NCBI GenBank assembly: GCA_934402155.1
Contig: CAKRTP010000117.1
Location: 1 to 5,269, forward strand
Direction of reading: 5' to 3'
Source: an uncultured Blautia sp.
Lineage (GTDB): Bacteria > Bacillota > Clostridia > Lachnospirales > Lachnospiraceae
DNA length: 5,269 nt
In this document: positions 4,838 to 5,269 of the stretch, piece by piece
Position numbering within the stretch: position 1 is the first letter of the stretch
Layout of the letters: each line of letters opens with the position of its first letter
Notes under the pieces: model-generated
What the model was told of the DNA's origin: nothing
The model's input: only the letters and a program-made list of their open reading frames with translations
Databases searched by the model: none
Program-made: the position numbers and the translations under genes

Positions 4838-5269
4838 TTATTCAGTTTCGTTGAATATTTTTTTATCAAGTGCACCGTTCTGATGAGCAACGATCGTTGT
4901 GCAGACCGCATCACCTGTGATGTTGACTGCAGTTCTTGTCATATCAAGGATTCGGTCGATACCCATGATCAGACCGATTGCTTCCACCGGAAGTCCGACA
5001 GAGTTGAATACCATAGTCAGTGTTACAAGACCAACACTTGGAACACCTGCTGTACCAATAGAAGCAAGCGTTGCCGTTCCGACAACGGTCACGTAATCCA
5101 TCGGTGTCAGATGAATACCGAATGCCTGTGCCGCAAATACAACCGCAACACCCTGCATGATGGAGGTACCGTCCATGTTGATGGTCGCACCAAGCGGAAT
5201 GGTAAAGGAAGAAATCTTCTTAGATACACCGATTTTCTTGGAAAGTGTATCAATAGAAAGCGGAATGGT
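4838..5269 (-). CDS. Sodium/dicarboxylate or acidic amino acid symporter, SLC1/DAACS family (N-terminus cut by window edge)
   Basis: The last 143 residues of a secondary transporter of the SLC1 (glutamate transporter) family, which imports glutamate, aspartate or C4-dicarboxylates with sodium or protons across the cytoplasmic membrane. Visible hallmarks are PLGATINMDGT with the TM7 NMDGT motif (31-35 of the visible part), the HP2 loop SIGTAGVPS (70-78) and the TM8 string DRILDMTRTAVNITGD. All key TM8 positions align with the archaeal GltPh structure at a constant offset: Asp105 (D390), Asp109 (D394), Arg112 (R397), Thr113 (T398), Asn116 (N401) and Asp120 (D405). The Arg that binds a side-chain carboxylate and the Asp that binds the amino group are both kept, favouring an acidic amino acid over a neutral one. 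Typical members are about 400-430 residues, so the first two-thirds lie beyond the right edge. It ends in its own terminator. Confidence 0.95.
   Translation of the reverse strand, partial: TIPLSIDTLSKKIGVSKKISSFTIPLGATINMDGTSIMQGVAVVFAAQAFGIHLTPMDYVTVVGTATLASIGTAGVPSVGLVTLTMVFNSVGLPVEAIGLIMGIDRILDMTRTAVNITGDAVCTTIVAHQNGALDKKIFNETE

Noticed and set aside
1..5269. A novel multi-gene defence or mobile system
   Set aside because: Every gene belongs to a recognisable common family, apart from the moderately assigned membrane protein. Strands and promoters show mostly independent units.

Overview
The window looks like a chromosomal housekeeping segment from a low- to mid-GC Gram-positive anaerobe, most likely a clostridial gut lineage such as the Lachnospiraceae. 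I infer this from the trigger factor and ABC-F sequence style, the AGGAGG ribosome-binding sites, the extended -10 promoters and the compact intergenic regions. No lookup was possible, so the taxonomy is an inference.

Layout from left to right. (1) Positions 1-1085, minus: trigger factor (tig), cut at its C-terminus by the window edge, preceded by a 192-bp gap with a clear extended -10 promoter and a leader of about 126 nt. (2) 1278-1835, minus: a DJ-1/PfpI-family protein with an intact nucleophile cysteine. (3) 1836-2115: a 280-bp gap holding the most notable object here, a 142-bp non-coding element (1855-1996) with 12-bp perfect terminal inverted repeats, three internal hairpins and flanking 8-bp direct repeats. 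It has the form of a miniature inverted-repeat transposable element (MITE). It lies between the DJ-1 gene's predicted promoter and its Shine-Dalgarno, so it would form most of that mRNA's leader. Two overlapping divergent promoters lie just beyond it. (4) 2116-2574, plus: a CYTH / triphosphate tunnel metalloenzyme. (5) 2571-3023, minus: a small membrane protein resembling the PsiE family, overlapping the CYTH gene tail-to-tail by 4 bp. (6) 3134-4690, minus: an ABC-F ATPase of the soluble, translation-associated kind, very like the Bacillus YfmM type, with its own TATAAT promoter. (7) 4787-4823: a strong, symmetric rho-independent terminator. (8) 4838-5269, minus: the C-terminal part of an SLC1-type (DAACS) sodium/dicarboxylate or acidic amino acid symporter, cut by the window edge.

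The genes do not form one operon or pathway. Most have their own promoter, and the strand switches around the CYTH gene. Trigger factor and ABC-F serve protein synthesis, the DJ-1-like protein suggests stress or damage handling, and the rest are metabolic or membrane functions. I see no defence system, CRISPR array, prophage, RNA gene or new multi-gene system. The element and its placement in the DJ-1 leader are the main items worth following up.
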